DNA of 64,000 nt from Amblyomma americanum (taxonomy: Eukaryota; Arthropoda; Arachnida; Ixodida; Ixodidae): the NCBI RefSeq assembly GCF_052857255.1, contig NC_135498.1, positions 158,023,124-158,087,123 of the forward strand, read 5' to 3'. Made by a program: the position numbers and the translations under genes. Below, piece after piece: positions 18,998 to 30,319 of the stretch; the stretch's first letter is position 1; the number at the start of each line of letters is the position of its first letter. Under the pieces are notes generated by a model. The model did not search any database and had not been told where the DNA came from. It saw only the letters and a list, made by a program, of their open reading frames with translations.

Positions 18998-21262
18998 ACG
19001 GTGCGGCGACATGTTGGAATGTGTAAATGTGTGCTATTTTTTTTTCTTTGTAGAGGTTCATTACTGCAGCAGTTCGAAGTATGCTTGAAATGACAAAAAA
19101 TAAACCAATCAACCAAATCCAGTGCCCACAATATGCTTAACGCTCTCTGTGAGTGAACAACGCTGGAAAGGAATTCAGAAAAGTTTTTTTGTGGCGAAAG
19201 TCATCAGCAACGTATCTTGTGTATTTGAAGAGCGCAACTCAGACAGCTGTAGCTACATCGTCATTTCACTTCCAGGTACTGAACGGCTGCGTAGTGTTTG
19301 TAACGTGGAATAGGCAGGTCATGTTCTGTTGAGCTTGGATTTATACCCTGTAAAAACAGATACACACACAAGCACGAATAACTAAACGCCGAGAAGCACT
19401 GCCACTGAGAATCATACTTCGTTCCAAAACAGTGCTTTCTACGCGTTACTCCCATTCATCGCAATAATGAGGGCAACGATATCATGAGATCAAAAACATG
19501 CAACTATACTCCATATCGCAACTTCTTCGCTGCGTAGAAGCTACAGACGCGAAACGATGGTTTCCATGGTTGTGTGACTGGCTCGCGGTCACGTGAAAAC
19601 AGAGCACTTGCGGAAGCCGTTGCGTCGAACTCGAAATTTTAGTGCACTTTGAAGAAGTTGTGAGAAAACAACCAGCAGCATTTACAGCAGTTCACGCACC
19701 CCACCACAACCTTTTGAAAGAAAATTTCAAGTACTCTACTCTACTAACATTCGTAAGCAATCATTCCAGGTCGTTCTTTCTTCCACGTTGTTGCCGGCGT
19801 TGTCATGGCGTGGTGCAAGGCGCAATACGACGTCTTCCGATATATTCAGAAGAACTTCAGGCGCTTCAAAAGGTCTTTGGAAGCGCAAAAGTCGCACACC
19901 AATTTTTTAACACATTCAAAGAACCACAGCACGGAAAGGCCACGAAAGGCGCAACACGAAACGCAAAAAAGAACGCCCGAAACGCAACCCGGCAACAAAA
20001 ATAACATGGCGCTGCAGCTGCGACTTTCGAGATTGGACTGGATTGGCTTCGACAGGTTTTTGTTTTGGATTGTTCTGCCGTGGCATCTGCGGGGGTTTCG
20101 GTTTTCTTTCTTTGAAACGGGTAACTCTTGGGAGAGAAAATTCCTTTTGCGCGGCAGGACTCAAGATTAGAAGCAGTGCTGGCATACCATTGGGCCTCTT
20201 TCCTGTAGCAGCCGCCAGCCTCAACAACCTATTTCTAATGCTGGAAAGGAATGCGCTGGGTGGGGCTATTATAAGCCGCTCCACAATAGATTCACGGGCT
20301 TGCTTGAGGGAATTGTCAAGGGCAGTGTTGGCTTCGCGTCTAGCCACAGATGTGCTTGACGAGCCTGTGGGCATTCCTTTCACACACACGACGCACTGAA
20401 TAAGCTTGATCCCTACACAATTAGGCTTGAGAACGAAACTGCATGTTCTCAATTAGAGCCGGATCGTGCTCGGACGACGCGGGAATCTGCGTGTGCATGG
20501 CCCTTAATTTGCAAAACTCTCGAAGTCAGCTTCTCTTTACTGCGGAAGGAATTTTTACCATTCAGGCCAAACATATTTTAGGAACAGATCGGGTGCAGCG
20601 CTGGAGAAATGTATTGTCAAAAAATTCCACGCGCCTTTCGTGCGCGCGCTTCTGGCTTGTGTTGTTGCGACGATAAAGTGATTACAAGCTCTACCAAGAT
20701 ATTTATGCTCAGGTGAAATGCACCCTCAACCCGCTGCAATCGCCACGGAATGGTGAAACGCAGCTTTGCCAGTCCTCAGCGCTGCACCGAACTCCTGCCC
20801 TTAAGACGGGGCGCGAAGCCGTGGTAGAAGTGTTTTTGCTATGCAGGAAGCCTGACTTACAGTTTTGGAAAGGGTCTGCTAAAACTGCACCGAATTATTG
20901 TCCTGCAGTCCGTCGTGTGCTCGGTCGACAAACACAGTTCGTGGAAGAACACGTGCGCAATGTTTTGATATATACACAGGACGGTACGACAAAGAGGGCC
21001 ACTTTTCTCCGAAGGAAAAATCGGATATAATGGATGCAGACACAAATCAACACTAACTCGAAAAATGGTGAATGCAGCAACTCCGGCGATGAACAAGTCT
21101 ACTCCTATTCGCACTCATTAGTCAGTAGTGACAGCTGATCATATTTTAGCGTTCATCAAGGAAGAATATTCCTTCACAGGTATTTGTATGCCTTGTTGAT
21201 CCCCTTTCCGGAGATTTCAAGCGATCGCAATGGCAAAGAGGTTGTTTTTTGCTCAATAAAGG
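18998..21262. other. Uncharacterised stretch, partly GC-richer, with open frames of unknown meaning
   Basis: From about 19550 to 20700 base composition rises and CpG is common, unlike the preceding 3 kb. Open frames exist on both strands (19642-20004 plus; 19916-20452 minus, which opens with TTG rather than ATG), but I recognise no domain. The minus frame is basic and Pro/Lys-rich in its second half. The stretch could hold a host promoter or first exon. It ends at the LTR boundary at 21263, preceded by GCTCAATAAAGG. Confidence 0.3.
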
Positions 21263-22120
21263 TGCCATGAATCTCCCCGGAGAACACTCGGACCGAACGA
21301 ATTGACTAGGCGAAAGGCGCACCCACACAGCCGCACATTTATTACATCCTACGTGATACACGCACTAGAACACAAAACTAACAAAACTAACACAAAACAC
21401 AAACACTATAAATACACACGACCCGGGCACACAGCTACCAGCGTCTACTACTAGCGTTCTACAGTTAGTGGTCGGCGTTCGTGCTCACGGTTGGTTCGGT
21501 GCGGCTGCGGCGTTGTATGGATTCAGTAGCCAGCGTCGAGGCGGCGTTCGACGTGCCTGGGCTGGCGTCGCTGGCGGTGTCGCTGGCTGCGTCGTATGAG
21601 CTCCCGGTCCAAGCGCCCGTGGAGTTGATGCCGGTGTTTTTGGCGTTGGGGGCACCACCCGGATGGGCGGCAACAGCGCTGGAGACACCCCTGGCCGTAG
21701 CAGGTGGTAGCGTCCTCTGTCGACTCCCCAGAACGGGTTCAGGCACGGCAGGAAGTCCGCGATGCAAAGCCGTAGAACGCGAGCTCACCGGAGCAGTAGC
21801 CGGCGTCGCTCTCTTCCATCCGATGCGTCCCTGACCTGCCGGAGCCTCCGCTTCTCTGCTGTTTCCCCCGTGCCTTACTCTCCCTCGCCCTTTCATAGCC
21901 CTGGCGTTAGTCCACGTAAGTTTTGTCATTGTCTTCTTCTTCTTCTTCTCTTCTCCAGCAATCATCTCTCTCCACCTCACCGAATGCTTCTCCACTAATC
22001 AGCATTCTCCACCTCACCGAACGCTTCTTCTTCAACTTCTTTATTCTTCGATTAATCCGCGTCGTTTTCTTCTCACCTCTTTCCTTTAAAATTTAATGTA
22101 GGCTCCTTAATATCTTAACA
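21263..22120 (-). repeat. 3' LTR of the Gmr1-like element
   Basis: Aligns throughout with 27084-27930. On the minus strand it begins TGTTAAGATATTAAGG and ends GGGGAGATTCATGGCA, against TGTCAC...GTGACA in the other LTR. Internal landmarks include a CCCTCGCCCTTTCATAGCC segment and TATAAATACACACG, a TATA-like box on the plus strand. Open frames inside the LTR are not genes. Confidence 0.88.
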
Positions 22121-22519
22121 AGGGCCCCCTCTCTGAAGAGTTTTTCCATGAAAAACTGCTCACGTCATACTGATCTTCAAGCCATCCAGCCAACCGACTA
22201 TTTTCTCTGGCGATTCTGGACCCAGCACACAGCACACCGCAGACGTCCAGCACACACCAAGAGCCCACCACTAACATCGCGCACCAAACGGCGTTTTCGG
22301 AACACTAACACACCCCTGCCGTTGTCCGTACAGAGTCCTTATTAAACATGTTGGTGTCCGCAACACACTTCCTTGTATAATCACATAACACCAACAGCAA
22401 CAACCACAATATGATAAATCCCAGAGATACATTAACACAGCAACAGCACCAAGATAATACATCCCAGAGATTTCTAGAGCTGTTCAGTTGGCTCTACTCA
22501 TGAAGTCCGCTCCAACGTT

Positions 22520-23214
22520 ATCTCTGCCTTGGATATATTCCACCTGAAATGATTATTCTAGCAAGGCCAAACTCCATCCCATGACTTTACTATTGTTCAT
22601 TTTGCCCTTGGTTAAGTATTGAAGAGGCTGATGATCTGTTTGAATTCTCGAATGTCTCCTATAAAGATAAATGTGTAATTTCTTTACAGCCCAAACCACC
22701 GCCAAATATTCCTTTTTAACAGTGGAGTACTTGCGTTCACTAGCCGACAATCTCTTGCTTGCAAAAAATACCGGAAGTAGCACGCGATTCTCTTCTTGCA
22801 AGAGTACAGCTCCTAAAGCTCGGTCTGATGCATCAGTGCGAATCACACACTCTCTATCCGGATTCGGAGCAAGCTGTACGGGCGGTTTTGCCATATGCCG
22901 TTTTAACATCACGAATGCATTTTCATGTTCACCGGTCCAATTCAGCTTATTGCTTGCCCCCTTCTTAGCGAGTTCAACAAGCGGGTCGGCTATGTGGGCA
23001 TAATCGGGAATAAAGTCTCTGTAGTATCCCGTTAACCCCAGGAACGACTGTACCTCTTTCTTGATCGACGGTGTCTGGGCACGCTGTATTTTGTCCAAGA
23101 TGTCGTTTTTCGTCGCGATGCCGCCCATCCCCTGCTTGTGTCCGAGAAAAGAAGTGGCTTCAAAGTCCACCTCACATTTTGCCGGTTTTATGGTCAACAT
23201 GGCTTGCTGAATTC
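22520..23214 (-). pseudogene. Gmr1-like element RNase H and RT connection
   Basis: Open for 215 codons. AKCEVDFEATSFLGHKQGMG is the RT thumb; VQSFLGLTGYYRDFIPDYA the connection; CVIRTDASDRALGAVLLQEE the RNase H start with the first Asp; STVKKEYLAVVWAVKKLHIY the Glu block; and SRIQTDHQPLQYL the third acidic block. MNNSKVMGWSLALLE is the usual end of gypsy RNase H, here cut by a TAG. Only a ~430 bp non-coding spacer and the polypurine tract follow, so no integrase lies downstream. Confidence 0.88.
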
Positions 23215-23990
23215 TATGAAATAGTTTTTCCAGCGTAATTACATATTCTTCTCACGTATCTGTGGCCACCAGGATGTCATCAATATAGTGTTATACATTT
23301 TAGAGCCCATCCAAAACCTTCCTCATCAACTTCGTGAATATTGCAGATGCTGTCTTCTAAACAAAAGGCATGAATTTAAACTGTAATAAACCCGCCGAGT
23401 ACAAAAAAGGCAGTCTCTTCTTTAGACGAATATTCGATTGGTATTTGCCAACACCCTTTAGCTAAGTCAAATTTAGAAAAAAACCTTTTGTGAGCCACCT
23501 TAGCGAACACCACGCCCGCTCTTAGTATGGGTTCTGCATCGGGTACTATGATGTCATTTAGCCGACGAAAATCTACACACAGTCGGTTAGTACCATCGGG
23601 GTTTTTGACAACTAGAGGCGCATTGTATGCTGACGACAACCTCTCAATCACACCAAGCTCCAACATATCCCGCACCTCATTTTCAATGATTCTTGAACTG
23701 CTAAAGGTAGTGGGAATTGCTTCATGCTGATTGGTCTATCTGTAGATAGGTCTAGTCTGCAACATATGACATCCGTTTTGCCCGTCACATTCGAAAACAC
23801 ATCCCCTTTGCTTTGGAGTAGGGCCTTTATCTGTGATCTTTCGTATTCATTCAAATTGTGGTTTATTAGCTCCTTATCCCATCCTACAGTTTTCGCCCCA
23901 CTGCACGTGGGCACCTCGACAACATCATCTGTCTCCTCGGCTACTACCGAGCATGCTACCTTGGGGACGCACTGTACGGGAACTCTTTCT
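23215..23990 (-). pseudogene. Gmr1-like element reverse transcriptase
   Basis: From 23990 the frame reads AETDDVVEVP-type linker, INHNLNEYERSQIKALLQSK and GDVFSNVTGKTDVICCRLDL, the usual pre-RT segment. Then ELGVIERLSSAYNAPLVVKN, PDGTNRLCVDFRRLND, FFSKFDLAKGCWQIPI, a shifted KFMPFV block, and HYIDDILVATD with an intact YIDD. At least one frameshift near 23650-23700 and several stops at 23200-23376 separate the blocks. Confidence 0.87.
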
Positions 23991-24029
23991 TCGTACATTT
24001 TCAACATGTTTGAATGGAAAACCTTCTTC

Positions 24030-25130
24030 GTGTTATTTATCGGGAACTCTTAATATCATGTGATTTTCCTTCTGCGTCACAATGTAAGGGCTCTTCCGCT
24101 GCATCAGTAACTTATTATGATCCGCGGGCAGCAAGATGAGAACCTTGTTGCCCGGATTCAGATTCCTGAGTGGATTTCTTGTCATAGTAGCCCTTATAGC
24201 GTTCGCGCGCCCGTTCCAGGCCTTGATGTAAAAGCCCGCATGTTTCTTCCATCTTGTCCCGCAACTCAAGAACGTATGTGTATGTTGTCTTGAGATCTGA
24301 TGCAATCTCCTGATTAGCCCACAGCTCCTTGAGTATTTCAAGAGGACCTCTAACGGTTCTCCCATACCTCTCAAAGGGCGAGAAACAAAGACTCGTTTGT
24401 GGTACTTCGCGGTAAGCAAAGAAAAGAGCTGGGAGATATCTATACCAATCAGTAGGTCTCTCCTGGCACATTTTCTTGATATTATGTTTGAGGGTGCCGT
24501 TGAACCGCTCTACAAGCCCATTACACATGGGATGATAAGGCGTCGTCAGAAACTGACTTACTGACAAAAGGCGGTTGACTTTCTTCATTAGTTCCGATGT
24601 GAATTTCGAGTCCCGGTCACTCACAATACCCCTCGGGTACCCGTAACGCGAAAACATTTCCACGAGACCCTCCGCCATTTGGATACTGTCAATAGTTTTC
24701 AGTGGAATAGCTTCAGGATAACGGGTGGCCACGTAAACCAGAGTAAGCACATATCTTTTGCTTTTGGCGGATCCTGGAGATATTGGCCGCATAATGTCAA
24801 CAGCCACTCGCTGAAACGGTAGGTCGATAACCGGCGTCTTGCCCAGAGGTACGGGACCAACTCTTCCCGTCGGAACTTTGTGCTGGCTCACGTCACATGT
24901 GCGAACAAAGCGTTTAACGTCACTCTGAACACCCGGCCAAAAGAACTCCTCGGTGATCCTAGACACCGTTTTTTGAACACCCTGGTGTCCGGCCATAATG
25001 GTGTCATGTCCTAAGCGCAGCACGGTCTCTCGCATATCTCTTGGTAGCATTAGCTGTTGGACCTGCCTTCCTGAACTAAATATGCATTACCTGTGCAGAA
25101 GACCATTTCCCAGTTGATATTCGAATGACG
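24030..25130 (-). pseudogene. Gmr1-like element integrase, upstream of RT
   Basis: ORF 24115-25050 plus flanking frames. LRLGHDTIMAGHQGVQKT carries the His pair of the zinc-binding domain; FVRTCDVSQHK has the first Cys, but the second is Ser. The catalytic core shows VAVDIMRPIS (first Asp), IVSDRDSKFTS (second Asp) and NGLVERFNGTLK (Glu). LNPGNKVLILLPADHNKLLM and KSPYIV at 24033-24150 form the C-terminal GPY/F-type module. The N-terminal extension in 25087-25488 (YQLGNGLLHR) is interrupted by a shift at 25087. Position between protease and RT is the unusual feature. Confidence 0.88.
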
Positions 25131-25439
25131 GCCGACTCTTCTTTTTTTTCACTTTTTCCCTGACTCTTTCGAAGCAGGCCTTCAGGCTCGTGTCTTCTTT
25201 TTGCCTAATTTCAATTTCGTCCGGTGTTACGCTCAGGCACATCGCAACAGGAGTAGAGAGCGGACGCTGCGTTGCTCGGGCTGTCGCTTGAGCCCTTGTC
25301 TCCACGCCCGACGAGAAACTGACGGCACCCGTCAGAGCTTTCGCGGTCCTTTCCTCCTTTGGGTATTCTTCAACGTCGAGCATCCTCCAGTCGGAATCGG
25401 GGTCTTCGACACTTCTTGCACCCGTAATGTTTTCCAAGA

Positions 25440-25699
25440 TGAGATCGTAGATGGGTTGGTCTATGCATTTCGCCACTATTCCTTCCACGTATAATATGGC
25501 GTGGGCACTAGAATCTTGGCTTCAAGAAGGTACCTTACTGTGCTATCTAAAAGAGTGATGGCCGACGCTTCCCCTGTAAGATTCTCGTCCTTCACCAAGC
25601 TTCTCCGAACCAAAACTGTGTTGACTCCACTGTCTCTAAGTACCAATATTGGACTGTCCCCTATTTGCCTAACCACCACCGGTATTGGTGCTTTCGACT
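25440..25699 (-). pseudogene. Gmr1-like element protease
   Basis: GDSPILVLRDSGVNTVLVRR has a retropepsin-like active-site loop with DSG instead of DTG. Downstream TVRYLLEAKILVPTPYYT and, after a frameshift near 25480, QPIYDLILENITGAR continue the fold as in related gypsy polyproteins. DSG occurs in some active retropepsins, so this alone is not proof of inactivity, but the frame is broken. Confidence 0.65.
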
Positions 25700-26995
25700 T
25701 GGGTGTTCCACTCACTGCCTCACTTTCCAGCGGCGTTTGCTCTCTTATCAGCTGTGGAACTTCGTTTGGCGTGACAAGTTCTACCATAGAGTCGACAACG
25801 CATGCAGCTTGGCCCTGCGTTCTGTATCGGCACTCTTCCAGAGTATGACCCGTCCTCTTACAACCTTGACACACAACCTGTGTTTTTTGGGCAGCGCTAC
25901 TAGTCCGACAGTCAACTGCACAATGTCCCACCTTGCCGCAGAGAAAACACCTTCCTGGCGCATTAGATGCACCGCCATATGCTCTTGGGTATGCCGCATC
26001 TGTCTCTAGGATCTTTTGGGTTTCGTCCTTTGCCTTTCTCAAATTTCTTAGCCCTTGAGCCTCGAGGATTTGGTCTGCAGTGTCGGCGAACTGTTCCAAT
26101 GAACACAACTTTCTTTCAGGTATAGCGCTAGCTTTGAGCTGCAGCACACTAAAAAATTGCTCGGTAACCAGCTTCTCACGCACCCCTTCAAAACTCTTTT
26201 CTGCGTTTGACATATCAAGCCCCCTATCAAAATAGTTCGTTAGCCTGCAGGAAAACTGCTTAGCGGTTTCCGAATCCTTAGGTTTCGCAGCGCGAAATCT
26301 CTCACGAAAACCATCTGCCGTAAGCCTGAGCCTTTAGAAGAGCGCCTTTTTGACTTTCTCGTAGTCCATGGAATCAGCAGCAGGCATTCTTCCAAACACA
26401 TTAGCGCCTTTCCGACTACACACATGCTCAATGCAGTGGCCCATTCACTGCGTTCCTAGCCTTGCCCCAAAGCTATCCCATCGAATCGTTGCAGATATGC
26501 GTCCAGATAATCTCTTTTGTCATCGAAAGGAGCCATCAGCTTTCTTGGGCAAACTCTGGCCGGTCAAGGAGATTCTGTACCCGCTAAGGAACGCTGATCA
26601 TTGTCCGTGATCTCCTCATATCCTCCCGCGACATGCGCCTGTTTCCACAAAATAAACTTCTTCCGTTCTATCCTTTTCACCTGTTCTTCTGCCTCGCGAG
26701 CTCTTCTATCTTCACGTTCTTCTGCCTCGCGAGCTCTTCTAGCTTCTCGCTCTTCTGCTTCGCGAGCTCTTTTCTCTTCTCGCTCTTCTGCCTCACGAGC
26801 TCTCTCATCTGCTTCGCGAACTATTTTATCTGGTTCGCGAGCTCTCTCATCAGCTTCGCGAGCGTCTGCGCGTGCTTGCGACCTTTCCTCTCTCTGCCTA
26901 TCTGCCTCCTCTTTCTGCTGGTCGCAGAGACGCAACGCCTCTTCCTTGCTTAACCCAAGCTTGAGCGCAAGTTATAACGTACTTGCCAAATCCAT
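25700..26995 (-). pseudogene. Gmr1-like element Gag with SCAN-like capsid and two zinc knuckles
   Basis: ATG at 26995 (MDLASTL), with a TAA at codon 8. Residues are then Arg/Glu-rich with a repeated REAEEREARRA-type heptad (coiled coil, 26600-26900). From 26431 to 25990 frames together show LTADGFRERFRAAKPKDSET, AKQFSCRLTNYFD, REKLVTEQFFSVLQ and EQFADTADQILEAQG, a pattern like the SCAN capsid domain. CFLCGKVGHCAVDC and CQGCKRTGHTLEEC are two CCHC knuckles for RNA packaging. Stops and shifts at 26330-26560 and 26213 break it. Confidence 0.8.
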
Positions 26996-27083
26996 ACTTT
27001 CTGCCGTCCTGAGATCGGAATGATCTGAGACAAAGCAAAAAAGAAAAAGGAAATGTATCCTGGCACAAGCTCGCCAATTATTT

Positions 27084-27930
27084 TGTCACGGATCTCCCCA
27101 AATAACACTCGGACCGAAAAAATGGACTACGCGACAGGTGTACCCACACAGACGCACATTTAACACGCCCTACGTAACACACACACTAGAACACAAAACT
27201 AACAAACCTAACATAAAACACAAAAACTATAAATACACATGACCAGGTAACACTGCTACCAGCGTCTACTACTAGCCTTCTAATGTTACTGGTCGGCGTT
27301 CGTGCTCACAGTTAGTTCAGTGTGGCTGCGGCCTTGTATTGATCCAGTAGCCGGCGTCGAGGCGGCGACCGACGTGCTTGGGCTGGCGTCGCTAGCGGCA
27401 TCGCTGGCTGCGTCGTATAAGCTCCCGGTCCAAGCGCCCGTTGAAGTGATGCCGGTGTTGTTGGCGTTGGGGGCACCACCCGGATGGGCGGCAACAGCGC
27501 TGGAGAGACCCCTGTACGTAGCAGGTGGTAGTGTCCTCCGTTGACTCCCCGGAACGGGCTCAGGCACGGCAGGAAGTCCACGAAGCGAAGCCGTAGAACG
27601 CGAGTTCACCGGAGCAGTAGCCAGCGTCGCTCTCTTCCAGCCGACGTGTCCTTGACCCGCCGGAGCCTCCGCTTCTCTGCTGTTCTCCCCGTGCTTCGCT
27701 CTCCCTCGCCCTTTTATAGCCTTGGCGTTAGTCCACGTAAGCCTTGTCGTCGTCTACTTCTTCTCTTCTCCACCAATCATCTCTCTCCACTTCACCAAAT
27801 GCTTCTGCACCAATCATCTTTCTCCACCTCACCGAACGCTTCTTCATCTTTATTCTTCGGTTAATCCACTTCGTCTTCTTCGCATCTCTTTCCTTTAAAA
27901 TTTAATTTAGGCTCCCTAATATAGGTGACA
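27084..27930 (-). repeat. 5' LTR of the Gmr1-like element
   Basis: Partner of 21263-22120. On the minus strand it begins TGTCACCTATATTAGG and ends GGAGATCCGTGACA, giving TGTCAC/GTGACA termini. The internal sequence that follows (AAATAATTGGCGAGCTTGTG) is where the primer-binding site should be; I cannot assign its tRNA with confidence. Confidence 0.88.
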
Positions 27931-28205
27931 AAAGCAAACGAACATAAAGGAGCCGATGAGTTTTGTCTAATTCTATCTCGAGATCAGTAGTTGATTCAGC
28001 AGTGCATTTTGAAAATGTTATGCTATATGTTTGCTTTGAAATATATCTAGCCAGCTCATGTGCAATTTGGTTTCCAATTTTACCGCGTCTTTAACGCAAA
28101 CAGAGTGAACTGATGCAATGAAGACAGCGAACAATCTCTATAAAATTTGGCTCATAAATTTATCTTACCAAGGGAATTCAATAGATGACTGCAAATGGCG
28201 CGAAT

Positions 28206-28214
28206 TCATTCAGC

Positions 28215-28263
<49 letters not shown>

Positions 28264-28345
28264 TCGTTTTTTGGGGAAAGGAAATGACGCAGTATGTGTC
28301 TCATATATCTTTGGACACCTGAACCGCGCCGTAAGGGAATTGTTT
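28206..28345 (-). repeat. Ruka-like SINE tail with (AAT)n microsatellite
   Basis: Bases 28215-28263 are an uninterrupted AAT repeat, followed by TTTTTTGGGGAAAGGAAATG, GATATATGAGAC (reverse sense) and CCGCGCCGTAAGGG. That is the SINE 3' tail in minus orientation; everything upstream of it is missing. The AAT run is the SINE's own tail repeat. Confidence 0.75.
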
Positions 28346-28424
28346 CGAATTGTTTACTACGCATCGGAGGAGACCCTTGCAAGGCTGCGGTGATCGACGG
28401 GATAATGCGGTTTGATATTTGGAG

Positions 28425-29089
28425 CGCATCCTCGCATGTCCTCACAAATGCTTGCTGCACATTGACATTTCTGCAAGCCGTCAAAAGCTGTCGGCTTTGA
28501 GAACTGCGTTGATGATTCGTGTTTAACCCCGGGTTGCGTCGCATTTGGAAAGCATTATCCCCGCTGCAAGAACTTGTATGATGAAGAAAGGACTAGTTTC
28601 GAGAAGTTCTAAAGACAAAATTCTTGCATCTCATGAGCATTTATGAGAAGAACCTTCGTATCACAGGCGCAGCGGCAAATCTTGTGATGTTCTCAAATCG
28701 CACCGTTCTCGATGTTTCCAATGAATCGGGGCTCGAAATCAAGGTGTGCTCAAGAAAGAACTCATTCACCGTGGCGACAGTGCCTGTTTTCGGGGAGGAA
28801 ATTACGGCTGCAGCGCTTAAGCCTTCTGGAGTCGGAATAATGTATTATTTCCTGCACATTCCGGCAGAGATTAAGCCAGGCAATGCAGTCGGGATCATAA
28901 GAGAAAGAAAGCTAGATGTACCAACCTGCTCTTCTCTATACACGAAAGGCTGTCTTTTGAAATTTAGAAAAAGGTTTACGCTGCCCTCAAGGATCGATCG
29001 AGCGCCCGAACAGTCTGCCCAGAGCTGAAAACCGACGTTGCCCCAAAGGCATATGGTCTTTTATCAGAGAATCCGCTTTGTATTAGGGT
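28425..29089 (+). repeat. Modular repeat block A
   Basis: Matches 44855-45480 base for base with scattered changes: GCTTGCTGCACATTGACATT, GAAAGGACTAGTTTCGAG, GGTGTGCTCAAGAAAGAACTC, TAATGTATTATTTCCTGC and GGATCGATCGAGCG. A plus-strand frame (28624-29028 here, 45064-45411 there) stays open in the shared part and gives similar peptides (KVCSRKNS, EEITAAALKPSGV, IMYYFL), but a minus-strand frame does too, so coding status is unproven. No domain recognised. Confidence 0.6.
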
Positions 29090-29262
29090 TCGGTCCCCAG
29101 TGCCGCCGGGTACCCACCGGTTTTCTAATGGGTTCAGGGCTTCTCCTGGCCTGGTGCTCGGATGGACCATTTGGGGCGAAATGCTTGAGAACAGGGTCGT
29201 GGTTCAAAGGGTTGGTTGGGTTGACGGACTATTGATTCATTCCGCCGTCAAACAACCCTAAA
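29040..29262 (+). mobile_element. tRNA-Ala-like SINE (S3), worn head
   Basis: GGGTTCGGTCCCCAGTGCCG as B-box region, GGGTACCCACCGGTTTTCTA, CTTCTCCTGGCCTGGTGCTC body. Follows block A exactly as at 45481. Confidence 0.7.
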
Positions 29263-30030
29263 GACGCGTTCACACCTGGGCTTACGGCGGCGAGAGCGAG
29301 CGAAATTCGCGGCCGCACAAATGCTGCCTCGTTCACACGTGACGCGGCCACCACGTCGCTGCTCGTCGTGTGCTCATGGCGTACACAGATATGGCAAGAA
29401 AAGAGGTTAGTCGACGCTGTTTGCCGCTGCCCGGTTGCGTTTAATGCAGCAATTGTGCCGAACGTTACACCATTTTTAGAAATTTAGCATACTGACGACG
29501 TGCTAGTGCAGATGTATTCCGGTTTTACACAGGGAAGCTGCGATTTGCTCAGTGGAAAAAGTCTCGCCGGTAAGGATTACCGCGCATGCGGATCAGGCAA
29601 GCTTTTCCGCAAGTACGTCGATAAGTTCAGGCGAACCACTGTTGTCAAAAAAAACGACGCTTCTCTTGAGCCTAAGACGAGCAGAATCGTCACTCTGAAC
29701 AAAAAAAAGAAGAAAGCTTCTCACTAATAAGTTTTTAAACATGAGACGAAGCGAAATACCGGTCCCCATTTGTCACTAATAACTCCGCTGAAATGACAAG
29801 TAACAACGACGAATCCTGTCCGAAGGGAGGCGTCCTGCAGGGAATGGTGCCGCCATGTTTGTCGTCGCCGAAATGCAACTTCCTAGAATCGGCGCCAGAA
29901 GATTCTCCGGGATCGATCGCTGTTTCATGTGGGGTTTCCGGAGGAATCTCTGCACCTGCGGCGGATTCTGCTAGCTCTCACTGCCGAATCCTTTTTTTAT
30001 TTCATGACAGCTATGTGGACACTATTTAAG
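29263..30030 (+). repeat. Modular repeat, short form (X joined to C), second copy
   Basis: GACGCGTTCACACCTGGGCT, CACCACGTCGCTGC and TTCCGGTTTTACACAGGGAA of block X lead directly into ACCACTGTTGTCAAAAAA and the rest of block C (to the T-run near 29995). Blocks Y and T are absent, as at 8093-8770, and the X-to-C junction is the same, so both copies share one deletion history. Confidence 0.68.
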
Positions 30031-30039
30031 GATGTTTCA

Positions 30040-30306
30040 CACTGAAGCGGTGGCATTGTGGCAGAGCACCCGCTCCGTATTCGGGATGTGCTGGGTGCGT
30101 TCTCCCAGCGCATCAGAGTACCCACCGGTTTTCTAATGGGTACGTTTCTCGTGGGCTAGGATTGCTGAATTTGGCGAAATGCTTGGGAAAAGGGCCGTGG
30201 ACCAAACCAGTGTGTTGACGGGGCAGCGATTCGTTCCGCCGTCTTAAAACCACATATCCACGTTGTGGGGTTTCAAAACCCGCTTCTGGGCTTTTTTTAT
30301 GGTCAG
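30040..30306 (+). mobile_element. tRNA-Ala-like SINE (S3)
   Basis: Head GCGGTGGCATTGTGGCAGAGC; body GTACCCACCGGTTTTCTAAT to TTTCAAAACCCGCTTCTGG and a T-run. The B box is mutated (GGTGCGTTCTCCC). Confidence 0.75.
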
Positions 30307-30319
30307 TCATGAGAACAGT

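Larger units (their letters stand above)
21263..27930 (-). mobile_element. Gmr1-like Ty3/gypsy retrotransposon, full length but decayed
   Basis: Two LTRs in the same orientation (21263-22120 and 27084-27930) enclose gag, protease, integrase, RT and RNase H in that order on the minus strand. Integrase lies upstream of RT, as in Ty1/copia, yet all domains are of Ty3/gypsy type; this order defines the Gmr1-like group. Flanks read AAAGG before 21263 and AAAGC after 27930, a possible 5-bp target duplication with one change. A polypurine tract (GAGAGGGGGC on the minus strand) sits next to the 3' LTR. All ORFs have stops or shifts, and the LTRs differ at roughly one site in ten over the stretch I compared by hand. 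Confidence 0.88.

Noticed and set aside
19642..20004. 120-codon plus-strand gene
   Set aside because: Overlaps the minus-strand frame, opens without a convincing start and shows no motif.
19916..20452. 178-codon minus-strand protein gene
   Set aside because: Opens at TTG, not ATG, composition is low-complexity (Pro/Lys/Arg) in its second half, and no domain or conservation evidence is available. Kept only as an uncharacterised stretch.
21465..21995. 176-codon Ala/Ser/Pro-rich minus-strand frame, and its relative at 27286-27609
   Set aside because: Both lie inside LTRs of the Gmr1-like element, at the same place in each LTR, and the frame length differs between the two copies.
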